A DNA stretch of 64,000 nt from Endobacterium cereale. Lineage in GTDB: Bacteria; Pseudomonadota; Alphaproteobacteria; Rhizobiales; Rhizobiaceae. The position numbers and the translations under genes are program-made. Location: the NCBI RefSeq assembly GCF_009617585.1, contig NZ_WIXI01000044.1, positions 1-64,000 of the forward strand, written 5' to 3'. The notes beneath the pieces were generated by a model that made no database searches, was not told the DNA's origin, and saw only the letters and a program-made list of their open reading frames with translations. Positions 56,379-64,000 of the stretch are shown one piece after another (position 1 is the first letter of the stretch; each line of letters begins with the position of its first letter).

Positions 56379-57749
56379 ATGACCACCGCATATACATTCG
56401 AAGACTTGAAGGCCGATGTCGCGGAAGGCGTCATCGATACCGTGCTTGCTTGCCAGGTGGACATGCAGGGCCGACTGATGGGCAAGCGTTTTCAGGCGGA
56501 ATTTTTCGTCGATAGCGCCTGGAAGGAAACCCATAGCTGCAACTACCTGCTCGCCACCGATATCGAGATGGAGACGGTGGGCGGCTACAAGGCGACGAGC
56601 TGGGAAGCGGGTTACGGCGATTACACGATGAAGCCGGACCTTTCGACGCTGCGGCGCATTCCCTGGCTGGAGGGTACGGCGCTCGTGCTCTGCGATGTGC
56701 TCGATCATCACACCCATGAAGAGGTGCCGCATTCGCCGCGCGCCATCCTCAAAAAGCAGGTGGCTCGTCTGGAAGCCATGGGCATGAAGGCCTTCATGGC
56801 CACCGAGCTGGAATTCTTCCTGTTCGACCAGACCTACGAGCAGGCACAGGCCTCAGGTTATCGCAGCCTGAAACTGGCGAGTGCCTATAACGAGGACTAC
56901 CACATCTTTCAGACCACCAAGGAAGAGGATGTGATGCGGGCAATCCGCAAGGGCCTGCAAGGGGCCGGTATACCGGTGGAAAATTCCAAGGGCGAGGCTT
57001 CGGCGGGGCAGGAGGAAATCAACGTCCGCTACACCGATGCGCTGACCATGGCCGACCGGCATGTGATCGTCAAAAACGGCTGTAAGGAAATCGCCTTCCT
57101 CAAGGGCAAGGCCATCACCTTCCTCGCCAAATGGCACTACAATGCCGCTGGTTCGTCCTCGCATATCCATCAGTCGCTGTGGAGCGCTGATGGCAAGACG
57201 TCGCTGTTTTTCGACAAGGACGGTGAGTGCGGCATGTCTGAAACCATGCGGCATTACATGGCGGGCCTGCTGGCCCATGCCGGCGAGATTACCTATTTCC
57301 TGGCACCCTATATCAATTCCTACAAACGTTTCGTGGCCGGCACATTCGCGCCGACCAAGGCGGTGTGGTCGAAGGACAATCGCACGGCCGGTTATCGTCT
57401 TTGCGGTGAGGATACCAAGGCCGTGCGTGTCGAGTGCCGGGTCGGCGGCGCCGATCTCAATCCCTATCTCGCCATGGCGGCGCTGATTGCGGCCGGCATC
57501 GACGGCATCGAAAACAAGATGGCGCTGGAGCCGGCCTTTGTCGGGGATGCCTATAGTATCAAGGATGTGCGCGAAATTCCGGTGACATTGCGAGCGGCGA
57601 CCGAGGTGATGACCGGATCGGCCATGCTGCGGCAGGCTTTTGGCGATGACGTGATCGATCACTACACCCGGGCGGCGCGCTGGGAACAGGAGGAATACGA
57701 CCGGCGGGTGACCGACTGGGAAGTGGCGCGGGGTTTTGAAAGGGCATGA
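56379..57749 (+). CDS. Glutamine-synthetase-like gamma-glutamyl-amine ligase
   Basis: 456 residues from ATG 56379 after GGGGAG; the open frame upstream to 56244 overlaps the permease gene. The glutamine synthetase catalytic barrel is intact: ATELEFFLFD, ASAGQEEINVRYTDA, GSSSHIHQSLW, NSYKRFVAGTFAPTKAVW and RVECRVGGADLNPYLAMA. Such divergent copies (PuuA, GlnA3, GlnA4, IpuC) join glutamate to an amine instead of ammonia using ATP. Because an ethanolamine-type permease and an ADH/ALDH pair adjoin, a gamma-glutamyl-amino-alcohol synthetase is the best reading. It should not replace the main GlnA. Confidence 0.9.
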   Translation: MTTAYTFEDLKADVAEGVIDTVLACQVDMQGRLMGKRFQAEFFVDSAWKETHSCNYLLATDIEMETVGGYKATSWEAGYGDYTMKPDLSTLRRIPWLEGTALVLCDVLDHHTHEEVPHSPRAILKKQVARLEAMGMKAFMATELEFFLFDQTYEQAQASGYRSLKLASAYNEDYHIFQTTKEEDVMRAIRKGLQGAGIPVENSKGEASAGQEEINVRYTDALTMADRHVIVKNGCKEIAFLKGKAITFLAKWHYNAAGSSSHIHQSLWSADGKTSLFFDKDGECGMSETMRHYMAGLLAHAGEITYFLAPYINSYKRFVAGTFAPTKAVWSKDNRTAGYRLCGEDTKAVRVECRVGGADLNPYLAMAALIAAGIDGIENKMALEPAFVGDAYSIKDVREIPVTLRAATEVMTGSAMLRQAFGDDVIDHYTRAARWEQEEYDRRVTDWEVARGFERA

Positions 57750-57832
57750 GGAAACCGCAATCGACCTTGCGGGATTGTTGAGTTTTTCTCGATGATCGCC
57801 TAGGTTGAATGCGAGTTTTCGAGGATGAAACC

Positions 57833-58309
57833 ATGACCAAAATCGACAGCGACTGGTTTTATGCAAAGCTTAGGGAAATTGGTGCCACAGGCGGCGAGCT
57901 TGCCAGGTTTCTGAGCGTTGATCCAAGTTCCGTTTCCCGAATGCTGAAGGGCGAGCGCAAGATGAGTGCGGAGGAGCAGGATAAGGTGTCAGCCTTTCTG
58001 CGCGTGCCACTCGAGATTGTCGCTTTGCATCGTCGGGGCGAGGAAACCGATTTTGGTTTTGCGGAAAAGAAACAGGAAACCTATGCGGCGACGAGCGGTC
58101 CGCCCGCGCTTGATCCCACGGTCAAATGGTTCACCGAGGACGATATCATCTACAAGGACGGCAAGCGCTGGATGGAGACGCAGGACGGGCGGATTGTGGA
58201 ATTACATCCGGCTTTTGGTTGCATGAAGGGGACGATAACGATCCCGGACGATCTTGACCTGACCGCTCCAGTCGATCCCGATTGGGGCAAGGTTTATGAA
58301 GATGACTGA
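57833..58309 (+). CDS. XRE-type antitoxin of a PIN-domain TA pair
   Basis: 158 residues from ATG 57833 after GAGG (an ATG at 57809 is possible). The helix-turn-helix GELARFLSVDPSSVSRMLKGERKM is XRE/Cro-type; the last ~60 residues are acidic and should wrap the toxin (IIYKDGKRW, CMKGTITIPDDLDLTAPVDPDW). Its stop overlaps the toxin gene by 14 bases, the common antitoxin-first order. It would repress the pair and neutralise the nuclease. Confidence 0.85.
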   Translation: MTKIDSDWFYAKLREIGATGGELARFLSVDPSSVSRMLKGERKMSAEEQDKVSAFLRVPLEIVALHRRGEETDFGFAEKKQETYAATSGPPALDPTVKWFTEDDIIYKDGKRWMETQDGRIVELHPAFGCMKGTITIPDDLDLTAPVDPDWGKVYEDD

Positions 58310-58709
58310 GGCCTATTTGATCGATACTTGCGTCATGATCTGGGTGGCACACTTCAAACCATTGTCCAGTCAGGCGACGGCGCTAATGGAACCCAAAAAG
58401 GCGAGGATCGGTATTTCGGCCATGTCGGCCTGGGAGGTCGGCATGCTGGTTGCCAAAGGGCGGCTGCCGGTCACCAGGGATGTGCCCGTCTGGTTCGAGG
58501 ATTTTACCCGTCAGTTGGAGGCCGAAGTTCTGCCGGTTACACCCAAAATCCTGATTGCATCCTCTAACCTTCCTCGTCCGCTTCACAACGATCCTGTTGA
58601 CCGCATCCTCATCGCCACCGCCCGCCAGCACGACCTCACCATCATCACGCGCGACCGCGCAATCCTCGACTACGGTGCTGCGGGCCATGTCCGCACGCTC
58701 GCCTGCTGA
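58296..58709 (+). CDS. PIN-domain ribonuclease toxin (VapC-like)
   Basis: 137 residues, the usual VapC length. The four acidic residues of the PIN active site are present: D10 (LIDTCVMIWV), E47 (SAWEVGML), D102 (DPVDRILIATA) and D120 (TRDRAIL). They hold metal for RNA cleavage. The start ATG 58296 (or ATG 58302) is inside the antitoxin gene. The pair lies between the ligase and the aldehyde dehydrogenase, on the same strand. Confidence 0.9.
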   Translation: MKMTEAYLIDTCVMIWVAHFKPLSSQATALMEPKKARIGISAMSAWEVGMLVAKGRLPVTRDVPVWFEDFTRQLEAEVLPVTPKILIASSNLPRPLHNDPVDRILIATARQHDLTIITRDRAILDYGAAGHVRTLAC

Positions 58710-58739
58710 TACCTGCTGAAATTGGGAGATTTTCCGGAA

Positions 58740-60125
58740 ATGACGATGATCCAATGCATTTCACCGGTCGATGGTTCGGTTTATGCCGAGCGGCCGGTGC
58801 TCTCGCTCGATGCGGCAAAGGCTGCGGTAGAGCGTGCCCGAAAAGCGCAGAAAGCCTGGGCGAAGCGGCCGCTGGAAGATCGTGTGCAGCTGGTGCTGAA
58901 AGGCGTCGCGCGTCTCAACGAGATGGTCGATGAAGTGGTGCCGGAACTGGCTTGGATGATGGGGCGGCCGGTGCGGTATGGCGGCGAGTTTCGCGGTTTC
59001 AACGAGCGCTCCAACTATGTCGCTTCCATCGCCGCCGATGCCCTAAAACCGATCGAGGTGGAAGACAGCCAAAATTTTGCCCGTCGCATCGAGCGAGAGC
59101 CGCATGGCGTCGTTTTTGTCATCGCGCCGTGGAATTATCCGTACATGACCGCCATCAACACGGTTGCACCGGCGCTGATGGCCGGCAACACGGTGATCAT
59201 CAAGCATGCTGCCCAGACCCTGCTGGTAGGCGAGCGCATGGTGCGCGCCTTTGTCGAGGCCGGCGTGCCGGAAGATGTTTTTCAGAACGTCTTTCTCGAC
59301 CATGACACCAGTGCCGCACTGATCGCCGCCGGCTCCTTCAATTTCATCAATTTCACCGGTTCGGTGGAGGGTGGACGCGCGATCGAGCGCGCGGCTGCCG
59401 GAACCTTTACCGGGCTCGGCCTGGAGCTTGGTGGCAAGGACCCGGGCTATGTGATGGAGGATGCCGATCTCGATGCGGCGGTCGATACGCTGATGGATGG
59501 CGCGACCTTCAATTCCGGCCAGTGCTGCTGCGGCATCGAGCGCATTTATGTGCATGAAAGCCTCTACGATGCCTTCGTTGAAAAGTCCGTTGCATGGGTC
59601 TCGAACTACAAGCTCGGCAATCCGCTGGATCAGGAGACAACGCTCGGGCCTATGGCCAACAAGCGTTTTGCCAAACTGGTGCGCGAGCACGTGGCGGATG
59701 CCGTTGCCAAGGGTGCAAAGGCGCTGGTCGATCCAAAACTGTTTCCGGCCGATGATGGCGGTGCCTATCTCGCGCCGCAGGTTGTTGTCGATGTCGATCA
59801 CTCCATGGCCTTCATGCGCGAGGAGACGTTTGGACCAGCGGTCGGCATCATGAAGGTGAAAAGCGACGATGAGGCGCTGGCGCTGATGAATGACAGCCAA
59901 TACGGGCTGACGGCTTCGCTCTGGACCAAGGATGTCGAGCGCGCGTCGCGCATAGGTGCCGAGATCGAGACCGGAACGGTGTTCATGAACCGCGCCGATT
60001 ATCTCGATCCGGCGCTGGTCTGGACCGGCGTCAAACAGACAGGCCGCGGCGGTTCGCTCTCGGTCCTCGGTTTCCACAATCTCACGCGTCCGAAATCATA
60101 CCACCTCAAGAAGGTTACAGCATGA
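58740..60125 (+). CDS. NAD(P)-dependent aldehyde dehydrogenase
   Basis: 461 residues from ATG 58740 (an in-frame TTG at 58722 is weaker). A complete ALDH: cofactor region FVIAPWNYPYMTAINTVAPALMAGN, general base E229 in LELGGKDPG, nucleophile C263 (middle Cys of GQCCCG), and the closing ETFGPAVGIMKV. In the cluster it would oxidise the gamma-glutamyl aldehyde made by the alcohol dehydrogenase, giving the acid. It overlaps the ADH start by four bases (ATGA), so the two are translated as a pair. Confidence 0.93.
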   Translation: MTMIQCISPVDGSVYAERPVLSLDAAKAAVERARKAQKAWAKRPLEDRVQLVLKGVARLNEMVDEVVPELAWMMGRPVRYGGEFRGFNERSNYVASIAADALKPIEVEDSQNFARRIEREPHGVVFVIAPWNYPYMTAINTVAPALMAGNTVIIKHAAQTLLVGERMVRAFVEAGVPEDVFQNVFLDHDTSAALIAAGSFNFINFTGSVEGGRAIERAAAGTFTGLGLELGGKDPGYVMEDADLDAAVDTLMDGATFNSGQCCCGIERIYVHESLYDAFVEKSVAWVSNYKLGNPLDQETTLGPMANKRFAKLVREHVADAVAKGAKALVDPKLFPADDGGAYLAPQVVVDVDHSMAFMREETFGPAVGIMKVKSDDEALALMNDSQYGLTASLWTKDVERASRIGAEIETGTVFMNRADYLDPALVWTGVKQTGRGGSLSVLGFHNLTRPKSYHLKKVTA

Positions 60126-61267
60126 ACATCGTTGCGAACTGGAGTTATCCCACCGCCGTCAAGATGGGCCGTGGCCGGATCAGGGAACTGGCCGAGGCAG
60201 CCAAGTCGCTGGGCATGAAAAAGCCGCTGCTGATCACTGATCGCGGCCTTTCGACCATGGCGATCACCGCAGCTGCGCTTGATGTGCTGGAGGAGGCCGG
60301 GCTTGGTCGTGCGATCTTTGCCGAGGTTGATCCCAATCCGAACGAGATCAATCTCGAAGCCGGCATCAAAGCCTTTCGCGATGGCGGGCATGACGGCGTT
60401 GTCGCCTTCGGTGGCGGCTCGGGTCTGGATCTCGGCAAATGCGTGGCCTTCATGGTCGGCCAGACGCGGCCTGTCTGGGATTTCGAGGACATTGGTGACT
60501 GGTGGACGCGGGCTTCCGTCGAGGGCATTGCGCCGATCGTTGCCGTGCCGACCACCGCCGGTACCGGTTCGGAGGTTGGCCGTGCGTCGGTGATCACCAA
60601 TTCGCAGACGCATGTGAAAAAGATCATTTTTCACCCGAAATTTCTGCCCGGCGTGGTGATCTGCGATCCGGAACTGACCGTCGGCATGCCAAAAGTGATC
60701 ACCGCCGGCACCGGCATGGATGCGTTTGCGCATTGCCTCGAAGCCTATTCCTCGCCCTTTTATCACCCAATGTCCGCCGGGATCGCGCTGGAGGGCATGC
60801 GGCTGGTGAAGGAATTTTTACCGCGCGCCTATCATGAGGGCACGGATATCGAGGCGCGCAGCAACATGATGGCCGCCGCCGCCATGGGGGCGGTTGCCTT
60901 CCAGAAAGGGCTTGGCGCCATCCACGCGTTGTCGCACCCGATCGGCGCCGTTTATAACACCCACCACGGCATGACCAATGCGGTGGTGATGCCGGCGGTT
61001 CTGCGCTTCAACCGCGCGGCGATCGAGGAGAAGATTGCGCGCGCGGCGGCCTATCTCGGCATATCCGGCGGGTTCGACGGATTTTACGACTACGTCCTGT
61101 CGCTGCGTGCGGAACTTGGCGTGCCCGATACGTTGACCGCGATGGGAGTAGCTCCGGATCGGATCGACGAGCTTGCCGCCATGGCGATCGAGGACCCGAG
61201 CGCTGGCGGAAACCCGGTTCCGTTAACGCTGGACAATACCAAATCCCTGTTTCGCGATTGCTTTTAA
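60122..61267 (+). CDS. Iron-containing (group III) alcohol dehydrogenase
   Basis: 381 residues, the typical length. Nucleotide-binding FGGGSGLDLGK and AVPTTAGTGSE; metal ligands D200 and H204 (DAFAHCLEAY) and the H-x-x-x-H / H-H pair in GAIHALSHPIGAVYNTHHG. It oxidises an alcohol with NAD; in this cluster a gamma-glutamyl amino alcohol is proposed. Its start overlaps the ALDH stop. A strong terminator follows. Confidence 0.94.
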   Translation: MNIVANWSYPTAVKMGRGRIRELAEAAKSLGMKKPLLITDRGLSTMAITAAALDVLEEAGLGRAIFAEVDPNPNEINLEAGIKAFRDGGHDGVVAFGGGSGLDLGKCVAFMVGQTRPVWDFEDIGDWWTRASVEGIAPIVAVPTTAGTGSEVGRASVITNSQTHVKKIIFHPKFLPGVVICDPELTVGMPKVITAGTGMDAFAHCLEAYSSPFYHPMSAGIALEGMRLVKEFLPRAYHEGTDIEARSNMMAAAAMGAVAFQKGLGAIHALSHPIGAVYNTHHGMTNAVVMPAVLRFNRAAIEEKIARAAAYLGISGGFDGFYDYVLSLRAELGVPDTLTAMGVAPDRIDELAAMAIEDPSAGGNPVPLTLDNTKSLFRDCF

Positions 61268-61310
61268 CGTTTTCGCGGGCAGGCGGCTTTCGGTTGCTGC
61301 ATTGAAAACT

Positions 61311-61352
61311 CGTGTAAAACCCGCCGCTTGCCGGCGGGTTTTACACGTTTTT
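61311..61352 (+). terminator. Strong rho-independent terminator of the catabolic cluster
   Basis: Perfect 16-base stem (61311-61326 with 61332-61347), five-base loop, followed by TTTTTG, 44 bases after the Fe-ADH stop. Confidence 0.9.
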
Positions 61353-61501
61353 GAGCGGATACTCAAAACTCAATCATTACATTAACGATGCCTGAATTAA
61401 TATCTTGTTAACCATGTTTGGAAAAGATGTGAGTATCGGCGCGATGTTTCCCTGCGCCCTTCAGGAGCGATGCGGCTCGCACCTTTTCGAGGACTTTTTT
61501 G

Positions 61502-62218
61502 ATGCCAGTGATCTCATTCGCCAATGCCAAGGGCGGCGCCGGCAAGACGACGGCAGCACTTCTGCTGGCCACCGAACTTGCCCATTCCGGCCACCGCGTG
61601 ACGCTGATCGATGCCGATCCGCAGCGCTGGATCAGCCAGTGGGCGCAGATGTCTGGTCCCTTGCGCAATATCGAGGTGATTTCCGAAGTGAGCCTTGCCT
61701 CGCTGCAATGTCATCTGCGCGAGATGGCCGCGCAGACCGACTATTTCATCATCGACCTTGCCGGTGCCCGCGATGCGCTGGTGACCACAGCCATCGGCCT
61801 TTCCGACCATGTGATGATCCCGGTGCAGGGATCGGCCATGGATGCCAAGGGCGCGGCGCAGATTCTCGATCTGCTCGCCATGATGAAGGACAAAGCCAAT
61901 CTGGATATCGCCCATTCCGTGGTGTTGACCCGCGTTGCCTCGATGGTAACGACCAAGGCGTTGGTAGCCATCAAGGGCCTGCTGGCGGCGCGTGGCGTCA
62001 ATGTGCTGAACACGCCGATCAACGAGCGGACGGCCTTCAAGGAACTGTTCGAGGTCGGGGGCACGCTGCACACGCTCGATCCCGCAAAGGTCAGCAATGT
62101 CGATAAGGCCCGCGAAAATGCCTCGGCCTTCGCGACGGAAGTGATGCGGTTGATGCCGGTGCGGGTGGTGCGCTCTGGCCTGCCGCGGGTGTTTTCCTTC
62201 CGTCGTCAGGCGGCTTGA
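61502..62218 (+). CDS. ParA-family ATPase, VirC1-like (orphan)
   Basis: 238 residues from ATG 61502, with GAGGA about nine bases upstream; TTG 61499 is in frame. Deviant Walker A KGGAGKTT at 10-17 with its extra signature lysine, DADPQRWISQW, and the ADLAGA-type Walker B (FIIDLAGARDALVTTA) mark a ParA/MinD ATPase. The short form with no N-terminal HTH and the ERTAFKELFEVGGTLHTLDP tail recall VirC1 and plasmid ParA. No ParB or parS is seen, and no vir or tra gene. It may position a protein or a DNA element. Confidence 0.85.
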   Translation: MPVISFANAKGGAGKTTAALLLATELAHSGHRVTLIDADPQRWISQWAQMSGPLRNIEVISEVSLASLQCHLREMAAQTDYFIIDLAGARDALVTTAIGLSDHVMIPVQGSAMDAKGAAQILDLLAMMKDKANLDIAHSVVLTRVASMVTTKALVAIKGLLAARGVNVLNTPINERTAFKELFEVGGTLHTLDPAKVSNVDKARENASAFATEVMRLMPVRVVRSGLPRVFSFRRQAA

Positions 62219-62238
62219 GTTTTTAGAGCGGCTCAACA

Positions 62239-62278
62239 GAAAACATCGCCCGAGCCAGTCATGCCGGGCGATGTTTCC
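62239..62278. terminator. Bidirectional terminator
   Basis: Perfect 12-base stem AAACATCGCCCG / CGGGCGATGTTT (62241-62252 and 62265-62276) between the convergent ParA-like gene and the NUP gene; TTTTC follows on the minus strand. Confidence 0.75.
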
Positions 62279-62284
62279 GGTCGT

Positions 62285-63292
62285 TTACCGTGCCTTGCGG
62301 TCCGGCACGCCAGCCTGCCAGACTGACCAATCCTTGACGATACGATCAACGACAGGTGCTCCGACGAGTGTGATGTTGCTGACGGTTTCGGCGAACCCGC
62401 CAGCGGTCTGGCCCGGAGCGGGGTCGAGATGCTGCTGTGTCGTTTCGTTCGGGTTGCCCTGATCGAAATTGACGGCACCACGCAGGCTCAGGATGCGATC
62501 CGTGCCATGTTGCCGGTTGATGACCAGCGCGAGTGCGGCAGCTTCCATTTCCGTGATCAGATAATCGTCTGCACCATAAAGCTTGGCGATATGCTGCGCT
62601 TCCTTGGAGAGGCCAGGGCCGTGGAAAAACGTGTCCCCGGTCATATGGGTGCCCGTCTTGACCGACGGTGCTGCCTGCGCTGCCGCGTCTGGATAACGCA
62701 TGCGATAGACTCGGGCGGAATCGGAATCCTGCAGTGCCACGTCCTTCGACAGATCGACTGCCCAGCCGACCAGCGTCGGGTTCAGGTGAAACAGGCGGTA
62801 AGCTTCATATCCCTTACGCGGGATGAAGACAGGCGCGCCCGGCTCTCCTTCTTCCGGCGCCCAGCGGTGTCCGAGGTCATAATCCACCAGCCAGGTGGCC
62901 CAACTGACATCGGTGATGGTGCCGCGAGACGGCGGCGTGCCTGCGACGCCGGACAGAACGTAATAGGCCTGCGAAAAATCAAATTGCGGGTTGAGCAGGA
63001 TCGCCTGCATGGAAGAGGAAGAATTGACCTTGCCCATGCCCAATACGGAGCCGCAAACGCCATCCTGATTGCAATGTACCGGCTTGAGTGCGCCGGGTAC
63101 TTCGATGGACTTGGCATCCTTCCAGTATTTCTCGTACCAGTGCTGGTATTCACCGGCGCGGTCACCGGTGTTTTGGCCGATCTCGAACATCGTGCCGATG
63201 AAAACCTTGACCTTGACCGGTTCTGCCGAGGCCATTGTCACGGACGAAAGCAGGCCAATCGCGGCCAGCAAGGTGTTTCTCAAATATTTCAA
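62285..63292 (-). CDS. Purine nucleoside permease (NUP) family protein, exported
   Basis: 335 residues. The start is TTG 63292, behind GAGGGA; the longer frame to 63412 has no support. The signal peptide ends at MASA-EPV near residue 23. The body (FEIGQNTGDRAGEYQHWYEKYW, YYVLSGVAGTPP, DYLITEMEAAALALVINRQHGTDRILSLRGAVNFDQGNP) matches the NUP family first known from Candida nucleoside permease, whose fold is of nucleoside phosphorylase type. In bacteria these are exported proteins; whether they transport or cleave nucleosides is unsettled. Confidence 0.85.
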   Translation of the reverse strand: MKYLRNTLLAAIGLLSSVTMASAEPVKVKVFIGTMFEIGQNTGDRAGEYQHWYEKYWKDAKSIEVPGALKPVHCNQDGVCGSVLGMGKVNSSSSMQAILLNPQFDFSQAYYVLSGVAGTPPSRGTITDVSWATWLVDYDLGHRWAPEEGEPGAPVFIPRKGYEAYRLFHLNPTLVGWAVDLSKDVALQDSDSARVYRMRYPDAAAQAAPSVKTGTHMTGDTFFHGPGLSKEAQHIAKLYGADDYLITEMEAAALALVINRQHGTDRILSLRGAVNFDQGNPNETTQQHLDPAPGQTAGGFAETVSNITLVGAPVVDRIVKDWSVWQAGVPDRKAR

Positions 63293-63595
63293 TGTAGTCC
63301 CTCTGTGTTTTTGACCTGCCTCGTCATCGCGGGAGGCTGGTGTGGGTGCTTGCCGCACCTCTCTGCGACCGCAAAGGTCGGAGGAAATGTGGGCACTATG
63401 CTGCAGTGCCACATTTACAATTGGGCTTCACGCCAATTTGGCCGCATCACTGCTTTTCCACCACGAATCCCTCCAATGTCGACAGGAGGCAACATGAAAC
63501 GGAATAGCGCGAGCGTTTGAAGCTCTCACCCACATGCCGAAAAAAAGCCCCGCGGATGAAACCGCAGGGCTTTCGATCAGTATCTTGAACACTTT
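63293..63595. other. Intergenic region between NUP and L,D-transpeptidase genes
   Basis: About 300 bases. It contains the terminator of the downstream gene at 63544-63573. A perfect AGGAGG lies four bases before ATG 63494, which opens an eight-codon frame (MKRNSASV), but no plus-strand gene follows it. Nothing else is recognised. Confidence 0.5.
63540..63576 (-). terminator. Rho-independent terminator of the L,D-transpeptidase gene
   Basis: Stem AAAGCCCTGCGG / CCGCGGGGCTTT (63562-63573 with 63544-63555, one mismatch) followed on the minus strand by a run of T. Confidence 0.8.
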
Positions 63596-64000
63596 TTATT
63601 CCATGAATTCGACGGTCGTACCGGGCTTGACCATCTTTGCCAGTTCCGTCGCATCCCAGTTGGTGAGACGGATACAGCCATGACTATTGGTCTTGCCGAT
63701 CTTGGACGGTTCCGGCGTGCCGTGAATGCCGTAAGTCGGCTTCGACAGCGCGATCCAGACAGTTCCGACCGGGCCGTTCGGGCCCGGCGGGATCTGCAGG
63801 ATTTCTTTATTTTCGCCCTGCGTGAAATTGATTTTCGGATTGTAGGTATAGCCGGGGTTCAGCGCAATGCGTGCGACGGTATGGTTGCCGGACGGCGAGG
63901 GAGTATCCGAAGAACCGATCGTGGCGGGGTAGGCGGCGATCAGCTTGCCGTCCTCACCATAGGCAAACACCTGTTTGCGTCCCTTGTCGGCGATGATGCG
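63596..64000 (-). CDS. L,D-transpeptidase (YkuD/ErfK), C-terminal part (cut by window edge)
   Basis: The last 135 codons on the minus strand; the frame continues beyond 64000 (RIIADKGRKQVFAYGEDG). The YkuD catalytic block IHGTPEPSKIGKTNSHGCIRLTNWDA has the nucleophile Cys in SHGCIR and the upstream His. Such enzymes form 3-3 crosslinks in peptidoglycan or attach lipoproteins in the periplasm. The N-terminus, where a signal peptide would be, is outside the window. A terminator follows. Confidence 0.93.
   Translation of the reverse strand, partial: RIIADKGRKQVFAYGEDGKLIAAYPATIGSSDTPSPSGNHTVARIALNPGYTYNPKINFTQGENKEILQIPPGPNGPVGTVWIALSKPTYGIHGTPEPSKIGKTNSHGCIRLTNWDATELAKMVKPGTTVEFME

Noticed and set aside
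63494..63520. Eight-codon frame behind a perfect AGGAGG, as a possible leader peptide
   Set aside because: No gene follows on the plus strand; the next gene is convergent, so there is nothing to attenuate.
1..64000. CRISPR array, tRNA or rRNA genes, insertion sequences, prophage
   Set aside because: No regularly spaced repeats, cloverleaf-like segments, transposase or phage genes were recognised in the window.

Overview
The window reads as chromosome of an alphaproteobacterium of the Rhizobiales, most likely Rhizobiaceae (Rhizobium/Agrobacterium type). This rests on GC-rich coding sequence, a dctA/dctB/dctD cluster with a sigma-54 promoter, a PutA/PutR pair with an Lrp-type regulator, four promoter matches to the alphaproteobacterial stress sigma factor EcfG, a RIME-like intergenic palindrome, and many ABC uptake systems. 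No tRNA, rRNA, CRISPR array, insertion sequence or phage was recognised.

Layout. 1-5 kb: the start of a metallophosphoesterase, a ureidoglycine aminohydrolase, small stress-type proteins, a lone receiver-domain protein, a GNAT acetyltransferase and a secreted protein of unknown function. 4.4-9.2 kb: C4-dicarboxylate transport (dctA against divergent dctBD). 9.4-14.3 kb: an FtsK-family DNA translocase without membrane anchor, and a conserved unknown. 14.4-18.2 kb: a ferric-iron-type ABC operon. 18.3-20.6 kb: an unknown protein overlapping a barstar-like inhibitor, then a beta-propeller protein. 20.7-27.0 kb: two cyclic-di-GMP proteins, the second overlapping a 1051-residue MurF-like fusion. 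27.0-28.7 kb: a TolC-like lipoprotein followed by only the tail of an HlyD adaptor. 29.8-34.2 kb: putR and putA. 34.8-40.0 kb: a second ABC operon with a LacI regulator. 40.0-42.6 kb: small proteins, an MgtC-family membrane protein and an AGE-family epimerase. 42.8-46.6 kb: metH behind a palindromic operator. 46.9-48.4 kb: an APH-type kinase and an unknown. 48.7-53.7 kb: a third ABC operon under an RpiR-type regulator. 53.9-61.3 kb: a catabolic cluster (FGase-like amidohydrolase, ethanolamine-type permease, glutamine-synthetase-like ligase, ALDH, Fe-ADH) with an XRE/PIN toxin-antitoxin pair inside it. 61.5-64 kb: an orphan ParA/VirC1-like ATPase, a NUP-family protein and an L,D-transpeptidase cut by the window edge.

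How the genes work together. Most of the window is nutrient capture: dicarboxylates (DctA, induced through DctB/DctD and RpoN), proline (PutA under PutR), iron or similar (ABC 1) and two ABC systems of unknown substrate. The 53.9-61.3 kb cluster can be read as a gamma-glutamylation pathway for an amino alcohol such as ethanolamine: import, ligation to glutamate, oxidation by ADH and ALDH, then amide hydrolysis. A thread across the window is the general stress response: GGAAC-N16/17-CGTT promoters precede four very small genes (near 1.6, 29.5, 34.5 and 40.4 kb). In all three ABC operons the binding-protein/permease junction carries a palindromic element or stem-loop, fitting extra expression of the binding protein.
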